Below, piece by piece: positions 16,263-26,296 of a stretch of DNA of 64,000 bases. The DNA comes from Aureimonas sp. OT7. GTDB taxonomy: Bacteria; Pseudomonadota; Alphaproteobacteria; Rhizobiales; Rhizobiaceae. Positions within the stretch are counted from its first letter, which is position 1; each line of letters opens with the position of its first letter. Under the pieces are notes generated by a model. That model searched no databases and was not told where the DNA came from. It was given only the letters and a program-made list of their open reading frames with translations. The stretch lies in the NCBI RefSeq assembly GCF_014844055.1, contig NZ_CP062167.1, positions 3,633,501 to 3,697,500 on the forward strand, read 5' to 3'. Both the position numbers and the translations under genes were made by a program.

Positions 16263-17651
16263 ATGTCCGCGGCACTGCCGAATTCCGTCTATGCGAGGGA
16301 TGTGGAATATATCCTCCATCCCGTCACCAATGCCCGCAGGCATGAGGAGACCGGCCCCATCGTGATCGACCGGGGCGAAGGCATCTATGTCTTCGACGAT
16401 CAGGGCAAGCAGTATATCGAGGCCATGGCCGGCCTGTGGAGCGTGGCCGTCGGCTTCGGCGAAAAGCGCATCGCGGATGCCGCCTACGCCCAGCTTCAGA
16501 AGCTGCCCTACTACCACACCTTCAGCCACAAGACGAACGAGCCGTCGGTGGACCTGGCCGAGACGCTGGTCAAGATGACGCCGGCCAGCGTCAACCGCGT
16601 CTTCTTCACCAATTCCGGCTCGGAAGCCAACGACACCGTCGTCAAGCTGATCTGGTATTACAATAATGCGCGCGGCCGCCCGGAAAAGAAGAAGTTCCTG
16701 TCGCGCCAGAATGCCTATCACGGCATTACCATGGTGTCCGGGTCGCTGACGGGGCTGCCCGTCAACCACCGCGATTTCGACCTGCCGATCATTCCGGTGC
16801 GGCACCTCACCTGCCCGCATTACTGGCGCTTCGGCCAGCCGGGAGAAACGGAATCCCAGTTCACCGAGCGGCTCGCGCAGGAGCTGGAAGACACGATCGC
16901 GGCCGAAGGTGCGGACACCATCGCCGCCTTCATCGGTGAACCGCTGATGGGCGCCGGCGGCGTCCTGCCTCCGCCGGAAGGCTATTGGGCGCGTGTGCAG
17001 GAGATCTGCCGCAAGCACGATATACTGATCGTCGCGGACGAGGTCATCAACGGCTTCGGGCGTCTCGGAACCACCTTCGCCTGCGAATATTACGGCATCG
17101 AGCCCGACGTGCTGGTGACGTCCAAGCAGATCGCCTCATCCTACGCGCCCTTGGCGGCGGTGCTGATCTCCGATGCGATCTACCAGGGCATCGCCGACAA
17201 CACCGCCAAGATCGGCACGCTCGGCCACGGCTTCACCACGACGGGGCATCCCGTATCCTGCGCCATCGCCAACGAAAACCTCGCCATCATCCGCGAGCGT
17301 AATCTTGTCGAGAATGCCGCGCGCTCCGGTGCTGTCCTGCAGGAAGAACTGAAGCGCTTCCGCGACCATCCCCTCGTCGGCGACGTCCGTGGCGTAGGCC
17401 TGATCGCAGCAGTGGAACTGGTGGCGGACAAGGCCACGAAGGCGCGCTTCGATCCCGTGGGCAGGGCCGGCGGCACGCTCTTCGTGAAGGGGCACGAGCA
17501 TGGTGTGATCATCCGCGCCATCGGCGACCAGATCGCCTTCTGCCCGCCGCTCATCATCACCGAAAGCGAGGTCCGGGAGATGGTCGACCGCTTCGGCAAG
17601 GCGCTCGACGATACCTACGCCACCCTCAAGGCGGACGGCGTTATCGCCTGA
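16263..17651 (+). CDS. Class III pyridoxal-phosphate aminotransferase, putrescine/taurine:pyruvate type
   Basis: A 462-residue cytoplasmic PLP enzyme. Motifs are GLWSVAVGFG near residue 60, the phosphate-binding TNSGSEANDTVVK at about 118-130, AYHGITMVSGSLTGLP, FIGEPLMGAGGV, the PLP-Asp in VADEVINGFGRLG, and the Schiff-base Lys in VTSKQIASSYAPLAAV. The SKQ-SSYAPL pattern resembles SpuC-like putrescine-pyruvate and taurine-pyruvate aminotransferases. It is the last gene of the amine-type importer operon, followed by a strong terminator. It would convert an imported primary amine to an aldehyde, which the divergent HisD-like enzyme might oxidise; that link is a hypothesis. AAGGA lies before the ATG. 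Confidence 0.9.
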   Translation: MSAALPNSVYARDVEYILHPVTNARRHEETGPIVIDRGEGIYVFDDQGKQYIEAMAGLWSVAVGFGEKRIADAAYAQLQKLPYYHTFSHKTNEPSVDLAETLVKMTPASVNRVFFTNSGSEANDTVVKLIWYYNNARGRPEKKKFLSRQNAYHGITMVSGSLTGLPVNHRDFDLPIIPVRHLTCPHYWRFGQPGETESQFTERLAQELEDTIAAEGADTIAAFIGEPLMGAGGVLPPPEGYWARVQEICRKHDILIVADEVINGFGRLGTTFACEYYGIEPDVLVTSKQIASSYAPLAAVLISDAIYQGIADNTAKIGTLGHGFTTTGHPVSCAIANENLAIIRERNLVENAARSGAVLQEELKRFRDHPLVGDVRGVGLIAAVELVADKATKARFDPVGRAGGTLFVKGHEHGVIIRAIGDQIAFCPPLIITESEVREMVDRFGKALDDTYATLKADGVIA

Positions 17652-17678
17652 TCCTCGATCTTCATCGACGACCTTGAA

Positions 17679-17708
17679 GGGCCGGAGCATACGCTTCGGC
17701 CCTTTTTT
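17679..17708 (+). terminator. Rho-independent terminator after the aminotransferase gene
   Basis: GGGCCGGAGC and GCTTCGGCCC form a 10-bp stem (one G-T pair) around the loop ATAC, followed by six T residues. It lies between the convergent aminotransferase and histidine kinase genes and ends the importer operon. Confidence 0.9.
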
Positions 17709-17724
17709 CCGCCCCGTCTCAGGA

Positions 17725-20355
17725 TCAGTTGTCGGCTTTGTCCAGCGGCGCCAGTCTCGCCTGGGCGGCCAGCCCTCCGAACACGCTGGAGATCGCATTT
17801 TCCAGGCCGCGCATGTCATAGGGCTTGGTCAGGATCGTGGTGCGCGCCGGGTCGAAAGCCTCGATGCCGTCCACATGCCGGTCGCCCGTCGCGAAGACGA
17901 TGCCGAGGTCCGGACGAAGCTCCAGCGCGCGGCGCGCAAGCTCCGGCCCGGAAATGCCGGGCAGGTTCACGTCCGTCACCAGCACCGCCACCGGCATGGT
18001 CTGGAGCGCCGTCGTTGCCTCTTCCGCACTGCCGGCCTCGACCACGAGATGCCCCATCTCTTTCAGGAGTTCGGCCGTATTCATGCGGATCAGCACGTCG
18101 TCTTCGACCAGCATGACCGAGATGCCGACCACATTGGCCTTCTTGCCGTCGCTGTCCGCCGCCGAGGCATCGGCCATGGGCAGCGGCGCCGCACCCGAAT
18201 TGGCCTGCGCCTGGTTCGCCAGCACATGGCGCACCTTTCGCGCCAGCGCTTCGCGCGTGTACGGCTTGGACAAAAGGTTGACGCCGGCATCCAGGCGGCC
18301 ACCGTGCACGATGGAATTTTCGGTGTAGCCCGAGGTGAACAGAACCGCGACGCCCGGCAGGCGCTCCCGCGTCTTGCGGGCCAGCTCCGGGCTTTTCAGG
18401 GCGCCGGGCATGACGACGTCGGTAAACAGCAGATCGATCGGGATGCCGCTTTCCACAACACTCAGCGCGGATGTCGCATCCACCGCCTTCAGCACGCGAT
18501 AGCCGAGCTCGCCCAGCATCTCGACGACGGTGGCGCGCACCTCGTCGTCATCCTCCACCACAAGCACGGTTTCCGTGCCTCCGGACACCGGGCCGTTGTC
18601 GACGTCGACTTCCATGTCCTCGGCCTCCACCGCGCGGGGCAGATAAAGCCGGATCGTGGTTCCGTGCCCGGGTTCGGAATAAATCTTGACGTGTCCCCCC
18701 GACTGCTTGACGAAGCCGTAGACCATCGACAGGCCAAGGCCCGAGCCCTTGCCTTCGCTTTTGGTCGAGAAGAAGGGCTCGAAGACGCGCTCCATCACCT
18801 CCGGCGCCATTCCGCAGCCGGTATCCGACACCGCCAGCATCACATACTGGCCGGGCGTCACCTCTTCGTGCAGGCGCGCATACGCGTCGTCCAGGCTCGC
18901 ATTGCCGAGTTCGATCGTCAGCCGCCCCTGCCCGTCCATCGCGTCGCGGGCGTTGATTGCCAGGTTCAACAGGGCGTTCTCGATCTGCGTCGGGTCGATG
19001 AAGGTGTTCCACAGGCCGCCGCCGACCACGGTCTCGACCTCGATCCCCTCGCCGATGGCGCGGCGCAGCATATCATCCATGCCGCGCACGAAACGCGTCA
19101 CATTCACGACCTTGGGTTCCAGCGCCTGCCGGCGCCCGAACGCCAGCAGTTGCGCCGCCAGCTTCGACCCGCGGGATACGCCGGCCATGGCATTGGCCAC
19201 GCGGCGCTCTGCCCGTTCATTGCCGGCGATGTCGCCGGCCAGCAATTGCAGATTGCCGGATACCACCTGCAACAGATTGTTGAAATCGTGCGCGACGCCG
19301 CCGGTCAACTTGCCGATGCTCTCCATCTTCTGCGCCTGCGCCAGGGCGATCTCGGCCTGGCGCCTTTCGGCGATGGCTTCGACAATGCGGGTCTCGAGCG
19401 TCTCGTTCAGATGGCGGAGCTGGTCTTCGGCACGCTGGCGATGACGGATCTGGCGTTCGAGTTGCTCGGCATGCTCGCGCAGGGCGATCTCCTGCCGATG
19501 CTTGTCCGTGACATCTGTGTGGACGCCGACCCATTCGCGGATGCCGCCATCGTCGCTGAAGCTCGGAACGGCGCGGATGGAGAACCAGCGCCATTCGCCA
19601 TCCTTGCGGCGCACGCGATGCTGGAACAAAAAGGTCTTCCGCCCGGCCACCGCCTCGTTCCAGGCGGCGACGCTCGCCGCGCGGTCATCCGGGTGGACGG
19701 CCTCGGACCAGCCGAAGCCCGCGCATTCCTCCTGCGTCTGGCCGGTCAGCGCCTGCCAGCCGGGCTGCGGGCCCGACATGCGCCCCTCGGGATCGTTGGT
19801 CCAGACGATCCCGTCCACGGCCGCCACGGCCGCCTCGAAGCGCCTGGTGCTGTGCATCAGCTCGCGGCGCATACGGACCCGGTCGGTATTCTCCACCACG
19901 GTGCACAGCACGCCGCCGACGGTGTCCTCGTCGATATAGATCGGCGTGTAGAAGAGGTCGAAATACACCTCCTCCATCACGCCGCTGCGGTTCAACACCA
20001 TCAGCTGGTCGTGAAAGGCCTGCACCTCGCCGCGCATGCCGGTTTCCAGCACCTGGCGATTAAAGTCCCAGATCTCGGGCCATACCGCGTCTACGCGTCC
20101 ACCGAAGGCGTGCGGATGGTGGCGCCCGGCAATGGCGATATAGCCGTCATTGTAGATCATCCGGTGCTGCGGGCCCCACATGAGGACCTTCGGCACCGGG
20201 GAGTCGATCATCACATCCACGGTCACTCGCAGATTCGGGCTCCAGCTCTCCAGCGGGCCCAATTCCGTCGAGTGCCAGTCATAGGCGCGCAGGCGCGCGC
20301 CCGTATCACCGCCGCGCGGAGGTTTGGACCCGAGGGATATGGCCTGATCGGTCAT
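17725..20355 (-). CDS. Hybrid sensor histidine kinase with PAS domains and two receiver domains
   Basis: The 876-residue protein has no clear membrane segment. An N-terminal sensor region (about 20-165) includes YNDGYIAIAGRHHPHAFG. A PAS/PAC domain follows at about 170-295 (FEAAVAAVDGIVWTNDPEG, then WRWFSIRAVPSFSDDGGIREWVGVHTDVT), then a coiled linker. The HisKA domain carries the phospho-His in GGVAHDFNNLLQ and is followed by a HATPase with N-box NLAINARDAMDGQG and G-boxes. The two C-terminal REC domains have Asp in LLFTDVVMPG and VLVTDVNLPG. No response regulator is adjacent, so its output is unknown. It ends against the terminator of the convergent operon. Confidence 0.92.
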   Translation of the reverse strand: MTDQAISLGSKPPRGGDTGARLRAYDWHSTELGPLESWSPNLRVTVDVMIDSPVPKVLMWGPQHRMIYNDGYIAIAGRHHPHAFGGRVDAVWPEIWDFNRQVLETGMRGEVQAFHDQLMVLNRSGVMEEVYFDLFYTPIYIDEDTVGGVLCTVVENTDRVRMRRELMHSTRRFEAAVAAVDGIVWTNDPEGRMSGPQPGWQALTGQTQEECAGFGWSEAVHPDDRAASVAAWNEAVAGRKTFLFQHRVRRKDGEWRWFSIRAVPSFSDDGGIREWVGVHTDVTDKHRQEIALREHAEQLERQIRHRQRAEDQLRHLNETLETRIVEAIAERRQAEIALAQAQKMESIGKLTGGVAHDFNNLLQVVSGNLQLLAGDIAGNERAERRVANAMAGVSRGSKLAAQLLAFGRRQALEPKVVNVTRFVRGMDDMLRRAIGEGIEVETVVGGGLWNTFIDPTQIENALLNLAINARDAMDGQGRLTIELGNASLDDAYARLHEEVTPGQYVMLAVSDTGCGMAPEVMERVFEPFFSTKSEGKGSGLGLSMVYGFVKQSGGHVKIYSEPGHGTTIRLYLPRAVEAEDMEVDVDNGPVSGGTETVLVVEDDDEVRATVVEMLGELGYRVLKAVDATSALSVVESGIPIDLLFTDVVMPGALKSPELARKTRERLPGVAVLFTSGYTENSIVHGGRLDAGVNLLSKPYTREALARKVRHVLANQAQANSGAAPLPMADASAADSDGKKANVVGISVMLVEDDVLIRMNTAELLKEMGHLVVEAGSAEEATTALQTMPVAVLVTDVNLPGISGPELARRALELRPDLGIVFATGDRHVDGIEAFDPARTTILTKPYDMRGLENAISSVFGGLAAQARLAPLDKADN

Positions 20356-20406
20356 CTTGGTTCTCGATGGTGGAACGCAGCCTGTATGTCTGTTTCCGCC
20401 TGAAAA

Positions 20407-21306
20407 TCAAAACGGATTCTGCGGGTATTGTGTGACAATTGACCGCCGCTCGGCCGCGGTCAACGTATTCTGCAGGAGAAAGGCGATCGTCATCGGCCCG
20501 ACACCGCCCGGAACCGGCGTGATGGCGCCCGCCACCGCAACCGCTTCGTCGAAGGCGACGTCGCCCACGAGGCGGCCCTTTGCCTGGCCTTCTGCCGGCG
20601 GCAGGCGGTTGATGCCCACATCGATGACGGTCGCGCCCGGCTTGATCCAGTTGCCCCTCACCATTTCCGGCCGGCCGACGGCGGCAACGAGGATATCCGC
20701 GGTGCGGCACAGCCCGGCAAGGTCCTGTGTCCGCGAATGGGCCATCGTCACCGTGGCATTGGCATCGAGCAGCAGTTGCGCCACGGGCTTGCCGACAAGA
20801 TTGGAGCGTCCGATGACGACCGCGTTGAGGCCGTCCATGCGGGCGCGCACGGTGCGCGCCAGGTGCATCGCCCCCATCGGCGTGCACGGCACGAGGCCGG
20901 GCAGTCCGGCGACGAGCCGGCCGGCATTTTCCGGGTGGAGCCCATCCACGTCCTTGGCCGGGTCGATCGCCAGGATAACCGGCCCCGCATCAAGCGGCGC
21001 GGGCAATGGCAGCTGCACGAGGATACCATCAACGCCATCATCCGCGTTCAGAGCGCGCACCAGTGCCAGGAGATCGTCCTGCGCCGTATCGGCGGGCAGG
21101 CGATGCTCGAAGCTCTCCATGCCGGCCTCACACGTCAGCCGCACCTTGGACGCGACATAGACTTCGCTGGCGGGGTCGTTGCCCACCAGCACAACCGCCA
21201 GGCCCGGCTTGCGGCCGTGACGCTCGGTGAAGGCCGCGGCCCGGGCCGCCACCGCCGCGCGGACGTTCGCGGCCTCGGCCTTGCCATCGATCAGTTTCGC
21301 CTGCAT
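20407..21306 (-). CDS. folD: Bifunctional methylenetetrahydrofolate dehydrogenase/methenyltetrahydrofolate cyclohydrolase
   Basis: A 299-residue cytosolic enzyme that interconverts 5,10-methylene-, 5,10-methenyl- and 10-formyl-THF using NADP. The catalytic Tyr-Lys pair is in [15 protein letters not shown]. Other motifs are [25 protein letters not shown], the dinucleotide motif [17 protein letters not shown] and [18 protein letters not shown]. The ATG at 21306 is preceded by GAGGAA. It is 10 bases downstream of purU, and the two make a C1-folate operon. Confidence 0.95.
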   Translation of the reverse strand: MQAKLIDGKAEAANVRAAVAARAAAFTERHGRKPGLAVVLVGNDPASEVYVASKVRLTCEAGMESFEHRLPADTAQDDLLALVRALNADDGVDGILVQLPLPAPLDAGPVILAIDPAKDVDGLHPENAGRLVAGLPGLVPCTPMGAMHLARTVRARMDGLNAVVIGRSNLVGKPVAQLLLDANATVTMAHSRTQDLAGLCRTADILVAAVGRPEMVRGNWIKPGATVIDVGINRLPPAEGQAKGRLVGDVAFDEAVAVAGAITPVPGGVGPMTIAFLLQNTLTAAERRSIVTQYPQNPF

Positions 21307-21316
21307 GGGAAATTCC

Positions 21317-22177
21317 TCAATCCCGGAATACGACGGTCTTGGCACCGTTCGGTATGACGCGGCCCTCCAGATGCCAGGCGATCGCGCGCGCCAGGACGCG
21401 GCGTTCGATATCGCGCCCCTTGCGGACGAGGTCGTCCGGCGTGTCGTGGTGGGCGATGCGCTCCACGTCCTGCTCGATGATCGGCCCCTCGTCGAGGTCG
21501 GCCGTCACGTAGTGCGCCGTCGCGCCGATCAGCTTGACCCCGCGATGGTGCGCCTGGTGGTAGGGCCGTGCTCCCTTGAACCCCGGCAGGAAGGAGTGGT
21601 GGATGTTGATGCAGCGGCCGGCCAGCTTCGCGGCGAGCCCGTCGGACAGGATCTGCATGTAGCGCGCCAGCACGACGAGGTCGGCACCGGTCTGCTGGAC
21701 GACGCGCCAGACGTCCGCCTCCTGCTCCAGCTTGGTCTGCCTGGTTACCGGCAGATAATGGAACGGGATATCCGCAAGGTCGAGGTGGGCATAGGTCTCG
21801 CGCGGGTAGTTGGCGACGATGCCGACGATATCCATGGCCAGCTCGCCGATGCGCCAGCGATACAGGAGATCGGCGAGGCAATGATCGAAGCGCGACACCA
21901 GGATCAGCACCTTCTGGCGCCGGGCCGCGCAATTGAGGCTCCAGTCCATGTCGTGGCGCTGCGCCACCGCGTCGAATTCGGCGCGCAGCGCCTCGCTGTC
22001 GCCGCCGGCCTCGACGAAATTAAAGCGCACCCGCATGAAGAAGCGGCCGGTTTCCTCGTCGTCGAACTGGTGCGCCTCGCGGATGTCGGCGCCATGCTCG
22101 TAAAGATGGCGCGACACCGAGGCCACGATGCCTGGCTTGTTCGGGCACGACAGCGATAGGACGTACTGGTCGGGCAT
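21317..22177 (-). CDS. purU: Formyltetrahydrofolate deformylase
   Basis: A 286-residue enzyme that hydrolyses 10-formyl-THF to formate and THF. An N-terminal ACT domain spans about residues 5-85 ([26 protein letters not shown]). A formyltransferase-fold catalytic domain follows with [20 protein letters not shown] and [16 protein letters not shown], which carry the catalytic Asn, His and Asp. The ATG at 22177 has GGAG 8 bases upstream. In methylated-amine degraders PurU relieves excess C1-folate; beside folD here, and with fhs elsewhere in the window, that is a plausible role. No promoter or leader structure was found in the 73 bases upstream. Confidence 0.95.
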   Translation of the reverse strand: MPDQYVLSLSCPNKPGIVASVSRHLYEHGADIREAHQFDDEETGRFFMRVRFNFVEAGGDSEALRAEFDAVAQRHDMDWSLNCAARRQKVLILVSRFDHCLADLLYRWRIGELAMDIVGIVANYPRETYAHLDLADIPFHYLPVTRQTKLEQEADVWRVVQQTGADLVVLARYMQILSDGLAAKLAGRCINIHHSFLPGFKGARPYHQAHHRGVKLIGATAHYVTADLDEGPIIEQDVERIAHHDTPDDLVRKGRDIERRVLARAIAWHLEGRVIPNGAKTVVFRD

Positions 22178-22250
22178 GGCGGCGACTCCATGGAAGGAAT
22201 GTTGCACCGCCTATAAATCATCCCGGCCCTTGCGCAAACCGCGTTACGCT

Positions 22251-23438
22251 TCAACGGCGCTGGTTGTAGACGTCGATGCAGACCGCCCCCAGAAGCACGA
22301 TGCCCTTGATGACCTGCTGGTAATCGATACCGATGCCCAGGATCGACATGCCGTTGTTCATGACGCCCATGATGAACGCGCCGATCACCGCGCCGACAAC
22401 CTTGCCGACGCCGCCATAGGCCGACGCACCGCCGATGAAGCAGGCGGCGATGACGTCCAGCTCGAAGCCCAGGCCGGCCTTCGGGGTCGCCGTGTTCAAC
22501 CGCGCGGCGAAGATGAGCCCGGCCAGCGCCGCCAGGACACCCATGTTGACGAATGTCAGGAAGGTCAGGCGCTCGGTCATGACGCCCGAAAGCTTGGCCG
22601 CCTTCTCGTTGCCGCCGACCGCATAGATCTGCCGGCCGATGGTGGTCCGGTTGGCGATGAAGGCATAGAGCGCGATCAGCGCCACCATGATGATGAGCAC
22701 GTTGGGAAGCCCGCGCAGCGATGCGAGCAGGTAGGTGAAGTAGGTGACGACGGAGAAGAGCACGATATTCTTCAGGACGAAGAAGCCATAGGGCTCCGTT
22801 TCGGTCTGGTGACGCTGCTGGCGGGCCCTGTTGCGGAAGTTGAGGTAAACGAGCCCGAGCGCCAGCACCGTGCCGAGGATCAGCGATGTCAGTTTCAGCC
22901 CCGGCGTCGCGAAGGCGTCCGGGATGAAGCCGGACGACAGGCGCTGGAAAGTGGTGGGAAACGGCCCGACGGAGGCGCCGCCGAGAACGGCGAGGCTGAG
23001 CCCCTTGAACACCAGCATGCCTGCCAGCGTGACGATGAAGGAGGGGATGCGCAGATAGGCGACGAACCAGCCCTGCGCCGCACCGATGGCGGCGCCGATG
23101 GCGAGGCAGATGGCGACGGCGGCGATGGCCGGCACGCCGAGCTTGACCATCAGCACGGCTGCGACCGCGCCGACGAAGCCCGCGACGGAGCCGACCGACA
23201 GGTCGATGTGGCCCGATACGATCACCAGAAGCATGCCGAGCGCCATGATGACGATATAGCTGTTCTGCAGGATCAGGTTGGTCAGGTTCAGCGGCCGCAT
23301 CAGCGTGCCGTCGGTCATGACCTGGAAGAAGATCATGATCGCCAGCAGCGACAGCAGCATTCCGTATTCGCGCAGGTTGTTCTTCAGGAAGCCGCTATAG
23401 CTGCGCGTTTCCCCGATGGTTGCCGGATTGTCGCTCAT
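22251..23438 (-). CDS. mmsB: Multiple-sugar ABC transporter permease (MmsB/GguB)
   Basis: A 395-residue BPD_transp_2 permease with about ten hydrophobic segments. Motifs are [20 protein letters not shown] near residue 75, [21 protein letters not shown], and the C-terminal [31 protein letters not shown] polar cytoplasmic loop ([17 protein letters not shown]) distinguishes GguB/MmsB/XylH from the shorter RbsC. It acts with MmsA and ChvE to import monosaccharides such as galactose, arabinose, glucose or xylose. It is the last gene of the galactose operon, and its start overlaps the mmsA stop. GguB is the Agrobacterium name. Confidence 0.93.
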   Translation of the reverse strand: MSDNPATIGETRSYSGFLKNNLREYGMLLSLLAIMIFFQVMTDGTLMRPLNLTNLILQNSYIVIMALGMLLVIVSGHIDLSVGSVAGFVGAVAAVLMVKLGVPAIAAVAICLAIGAAIGAAQGWFVAYLRIPSFIVTLAGMLVFKGLSLAVLGGASVGPFPTTFQRLSSGFIPDAFATPGLKLTSLILGTVLALGLVYLNFRNRARQQRHQTETEPYGFFVLKNIVLFSVVTYFTYLLASLRGLPNVLIIMVALIALYAFIANRTTIGRQIYAVGGNEKAAKLSGVMTERLTFLTFVNMGVLAALAGLIFAARLNTATPKAGLGFELDVIAACFIGGASAYGGVGKVVGAVIGAFIMGVMNNGMSILGIGIDYQQVIKGIVLLGAVCIDVYNQRR

Positions 23439-24967
23439 TTCAGGGTCTCCTTGCGCATGATGGCGCGCATGATCTTTTCCTGGCTCGCCTCTTCGCGGGT
23501 GAAGGCGCCGACGAAACTACCCTCGTTCATCACGAGGATGCGGTCGCAGATACCCAGCAGTTCCGGCATCTCGGACGAGATCACGATCACTCCCTTGCCG
23601 CTGTCGGCAAGGCTGTTGATGATGGAATAGATTTCATACTTTGCCCCGACGTCGATGCCGCGCGTCGGCTCGTCGAGGATGAGGACCTCCGGCTCCGAAA
23701 AGAGCCATTTCGACAGGACGACCTTCTGCTGGTTGCCGCCCGACAGCTTGCCGGTTTCCTGGTATACGCTGGAAGACCGGATACGCATCTTCTGGCGATA
23801 GGTATTGGCGACCTGCAGCTCCTGGATGTCGTCCAGCACGCCGCGGCGCGACACGCCGGCAAGATGGGCAAGTGAAATGTTCTTGCGGATATCCTCGTCC
23901 AGAAGCAGGCCAAGCTGCTTGCGGTCTTCCGTCACATAGGCAAGCCCTGCCCGGATGGCCGCAGGCACGGTGGACAGGTCCACCGGCTTGCCGTGCATGG
24001 TGACGGTGCCCCGGATGTTGCGCCCCCACGAGCGGCCGAAGACGCTCATGGCGAATTCCGTGCGCCCTGCCCCCATCAGACCCGCAATGCCGAGGATTTC
24101 GCCGGCGCGCAGGTCGAGGCTGAGGCTCTTCACGGCCTGCCGCCCCGGGTGGAGCGGGTCCTCCACCGACCAGTCGCGGATGGAGAGGATGGTCTCGCCG
24201 ATCTTCGGTTCGCGCTTGGGAAAGCGGCTTTCCAGGTCGCGATCCACCATCTTGCGGATGATCTCGTCTTCCTCGACGGGGCCGGCATGGCAATCCATGG
24301 TGGCAACGGTCCTGCCGTCCCGCAGCACGGTGATGCGGTCGGCCACCTTGGATATCTCGTTCAGCTTGTGCGAGATCAGGATGGACGATATCCCCTGCCG
24401 CCGGAACTCCGTCAGAAGCGCAAGCAGCGCATCGGAATCGGCTTCGTTGAGGCTGGCCGTCGGCTCGTCGAGGATGAGCAGCTTCACTTCCTTCGACAGC
24501 GCCTTGGCGATCTCGACCAGTTGCTGCTTGCCGACTCCGAGATCGGCGATCTTCGTGTCGGGATTTTCCTTCAGGCCGACCTTGCGCAGCAGTTCGCGGG
24601 AACGCTCGAAGACGGCCGACCGGTCGATCACGCCCATCCGCGTCGGCGCATTGCCGAGGAATATGTTTTCGGCAATCGACATCAGGGGAATGAGGGCAAG
24701 CTCCTGGTGGATGATGATGATGCCGAGCGCCTCGGAATCGTTCACCGTGCGGAAGCTGCGTTCCTCGCCCTCGAAGAGGATCTGTCCATCGTAGCTGCCA
24801 TGCGGATAGACGCCGGACAGCACTTTCATCAAGGTGGACTTGCCGGCGCCGTTCTCGCCGACGACGGCATGAATTTCGGCAGGCTGCACCGCAAGGTTCA
24901 CCTCCGAGAGGGCCTTGACCCCGGTGAAGGACTTGGAGATGCCCCGCATTTCCAGAATGGCGTTCAT
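23435..24967 (-). CDS. mmsA: Multiple-sugar ABC transporter ATP-binding protein (MmsA/GguA)
   Basis: A 510-residue tandem ATPase with two nucleotide-binding domains, the layout of sugar importers such as RbsA and XylG. Domain 1 (about 5-245) has Walker [25 protein letters not shown] and [13 protein letters not shown]. Domain 2 (about 260-505) has a degenerate P-loop GLMGAGRTE, signature [16 protein letters not shown] and [16 protein letters not shown]. The ATG at 24967 has GGAGG 6 bases upstream, which fixes the start. It lies between chvE and mmsB. Confidence 0.94.
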   Translation of the reverse strand: MNAILEMRGISKSFTGVKALSEVNLAVQPAEIHAVVGENGAGKSTLMKVLSGVYPHGSYDGQILFEGEERSFRTVNDSEALGIIIIHQELALIPLMSIAENIFLGNAPTRMGVIDRSAVFERSRELLRKVGLKENPDTKIADLGVGKQQLVEIAKALSKEVKLLILDEPTASLNEADSDALLALLTEFRRQGISSILISHKLNEISKVADRITVLRDGRTVATMDCHAGPVEEDEIIRKMVDRDLESRFPKREPKIGETILSIRDWSVEDPLHPGRQAVKSLSLDLRAGEILGIAGLMGAGRTEFAMSVFGRSWGRNIRGTVTMHGKPVDLSTVPAAIRAGLAYVTEDRKQLGLLLDEDIRKNISLAHLAGVSRRGVLDDIQELQVANTYRQKMRIRSSSVYQETGKLSGGNQQKVVLSKWLFSEPEVLILDEPTRGIDVGAKYEIYSIINSLADSGKGVIVISSEMPELLGICDRILVMNEGSFVGAFTREEASQEKIMRAIMRKETLK

Positions 24968-25002
24968 GTGCGCCTCCAACGGCCGTGTCGATACCGTGGA
25001 CG

Positions 25003-25030
25003 AAGGGGGCGCCGTCGCCGTCGCCCCCTT
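25003..25030 (-). other. Intercistronic hairpin between chvE and mmsA
   Basis: AAGGGGGCG and CGCCCCCTT pair as a perfect 9-bp stem with a 10-base loop, 5 bases past the chvE stop. No U-run follows on the transcribed strand, so it more likely stabilises or attenuates the upstream binding-protein message than terminates fully. Confidence 0.6.
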
Positions 25031-25035
25031 TGTTC

Positions 25036-26097
25036 CTACTTCAGCTGGTCTTCTGTGTAGTAGCCGCTGTCGACCAGTATTTCCTTCCAGTTGTCCTTGG
25101 TCACGACGACCGGCTTCAACAGGTAGGACGGAACGACCTTGACGCCGTTGTTGTAGGTCTCGGTATCGTTGACCTGCGGCTCGGTGCCGTTGCTGACCGC
25201 GTCGACCATGTCGGCCGTCACGCGGGCCAGTTCGCGCGTGTCCTTGAAGATGGTCGAGGTCTGTTCGCCCGCCAGGATCGACTTGATCGACTGCACCTCG
25301 GCGTCCTGCCCGGTCACGATCGGCATCTTCATGTCGGCCGATCCGTAGCCGACGCCCTTCAGCGAAGACAGGATGCCGATCGACAGGCCGTCATAGGGCG
25401 ACAGCACGGCATCGACGCGCTTGTCCGTGTAGAAGGCGGACAGGATGTTATCCATGCGGGCCTGTGCCACGGCCGGGTCCCAGCGCAGCGTGGAAACCTT
25501 GTCCATGCCCATCTGGCCCGAGGCGACGACGAGTTTGCCGCTGTCGATATAGGGCTGCAGCACGCTCATCGCGCCGTCGTAGAAGAAGTAGGCGTTGTTA
25601 TCGTCGGGCGAGCCGCCGAACAGCTCGATGTTGAACGGTCCCGCCTGGTTGGCGAGGTCCAGGCTGTCGACGATGGACGTGGCCTGCAGGACGCCGACCT
25701 GGAAATTGTCGAACGTGGCATAGTAGTCGACATTCGGCGTATCGCGGATCAGCCGGTCGTAGGCGATCGTCTTGACGTCCATGTCGGCGGCCTGCTGCAG
25801 CACGTCGGAAAGCGTGGTGCCGTCGATCGAGGCGATCACCAGCACCTTGGCGCCCTTCACCACCATGTTCTCGACCTGCGAGAGCTGGTTGGGGATATCG
25901 TCCTCGGCGTACTGCATGTCGGTCTCGTAACCGCGCTCCTGCAGTATCTTCGACATGTTGTTGCCGTCGTCGATCCACCGTGCCGACGACTTCGTCGGCA
26001 TGGCAATGCCGACGAGGCCCTTGTCTTGCGCGCTGGCCGGCAGCACCATCGCCGCCCCGAGGGCAAGCGCGGCGGCCCATTTCATGAAAGTCCTCAT
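25036..26097 (-). CDS. chvE: Multiple monosaccharide-binding protein ChvE
   Basis: The 353-residue periplasmic sugar-binding protein has a signal peptide cut near residue 23 (VLPASAQDK). The mature protein opens [22 protein letters not shown]. Motifs are [56 protein letters not shown] and [16 protein letters not shown], typical of ChvE/GguA-linked binding proteins. ChvE of Agrobacterium binds many aldoses and also signals to VirA; no VirA is seen here. GGGGAGG lies 6 bases before the ATG at 26097, favouring MRTFMKW over the internal Met. A 199-base gap holding the hairpin array separates it from dgoA. Confidence 0.94.
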   Translation of the reverse strand: MRTFMKWAAALALGAAMVLPASAQDKGLVGIAMPTKSSARWIDDGNNMSKILQERGYETDMQYAEDDIPNQLSQVENMVVKGAKVLVIASIDGTTLSDVLQQAADMDVKTIAYDRLIRDTPNVDYYATFDNFQVGVLQATSIVDSLDLANQAGPFNIELFGGSPDDNNAYFFYDGAMSVLQPYIDSGKLVVASGQMGMDKVSTLRWDPAVAQARMDNILSAFYTDKRVDAVLSPYDGLSIGILSSLKGVGYGSADMKMPIVTGQDAEVQSIKSILAGEQTSTIFKDTRELARVTADMVDAVSNGTEPQVNDTETYNNGVKVVPSYLLKPVVVTKDNWKEILVDSGYYTEDQLK

Positions 26098-26135
26098 TGC
26101 CAATCCTCCCCAGGCGGCCGCACCATGCGGACCGC

Positions 26136-26287
26136 AAGTCGTTCGGCACGGCTCCCTGCCATGCTGATCATTCGGCATGGCTCCCCGCCATGCTAAGTCG
26201 TTCGGCATGGCTCCCCGCCATGCAAAGTCTTTCAGCGTGGCCTCCCCGCCACGCCAGACCATTCGACATGGCTCCCCGCCATGCCAG
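26136..26287 (-). repeat. Tandem array of five ~30-bp hairpin units between dgoA and chvE
   Basis: Five units start near 26136, 26167, 26196, 26226 and 26258. Each has a spacer like AGTCGTTC followed by a stem GGCATGGC, loop TCCCC and GCCATGCC-type return arm. As transcribed, the core reads GCATGGC-GGGGA-GCCATGC, so each unit exposes a purine loop. Unit 4 changes both arms together (GCGTGGC with GCCACGC), and unit 1 has a change that is a U-G pair on the transcribed strand but a C-A mismatch on the other. This favours folded RNA in the galactose operon mRNA. It fills most of the 199-base gap; no gene lies there. Confidence 0.85.
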
Positions 26288-26296
26288 GACACCCGC

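Noticed and set aside
17674..20403. A 909-codon open frame antisense to the hybrid histidine kinase
   Set aside because: Its translation is Arg/His/Asp-rich and low in recognisable motifs, typical of antisense frames in high-GC DNA, while the kinase frame carries full domains.
26136..26287. Repeat array considered as a CRISPR array
   Set aside because: The units are directly abutting imperfect hairpins with no unique spacers of constant length, and no cas genes occur.
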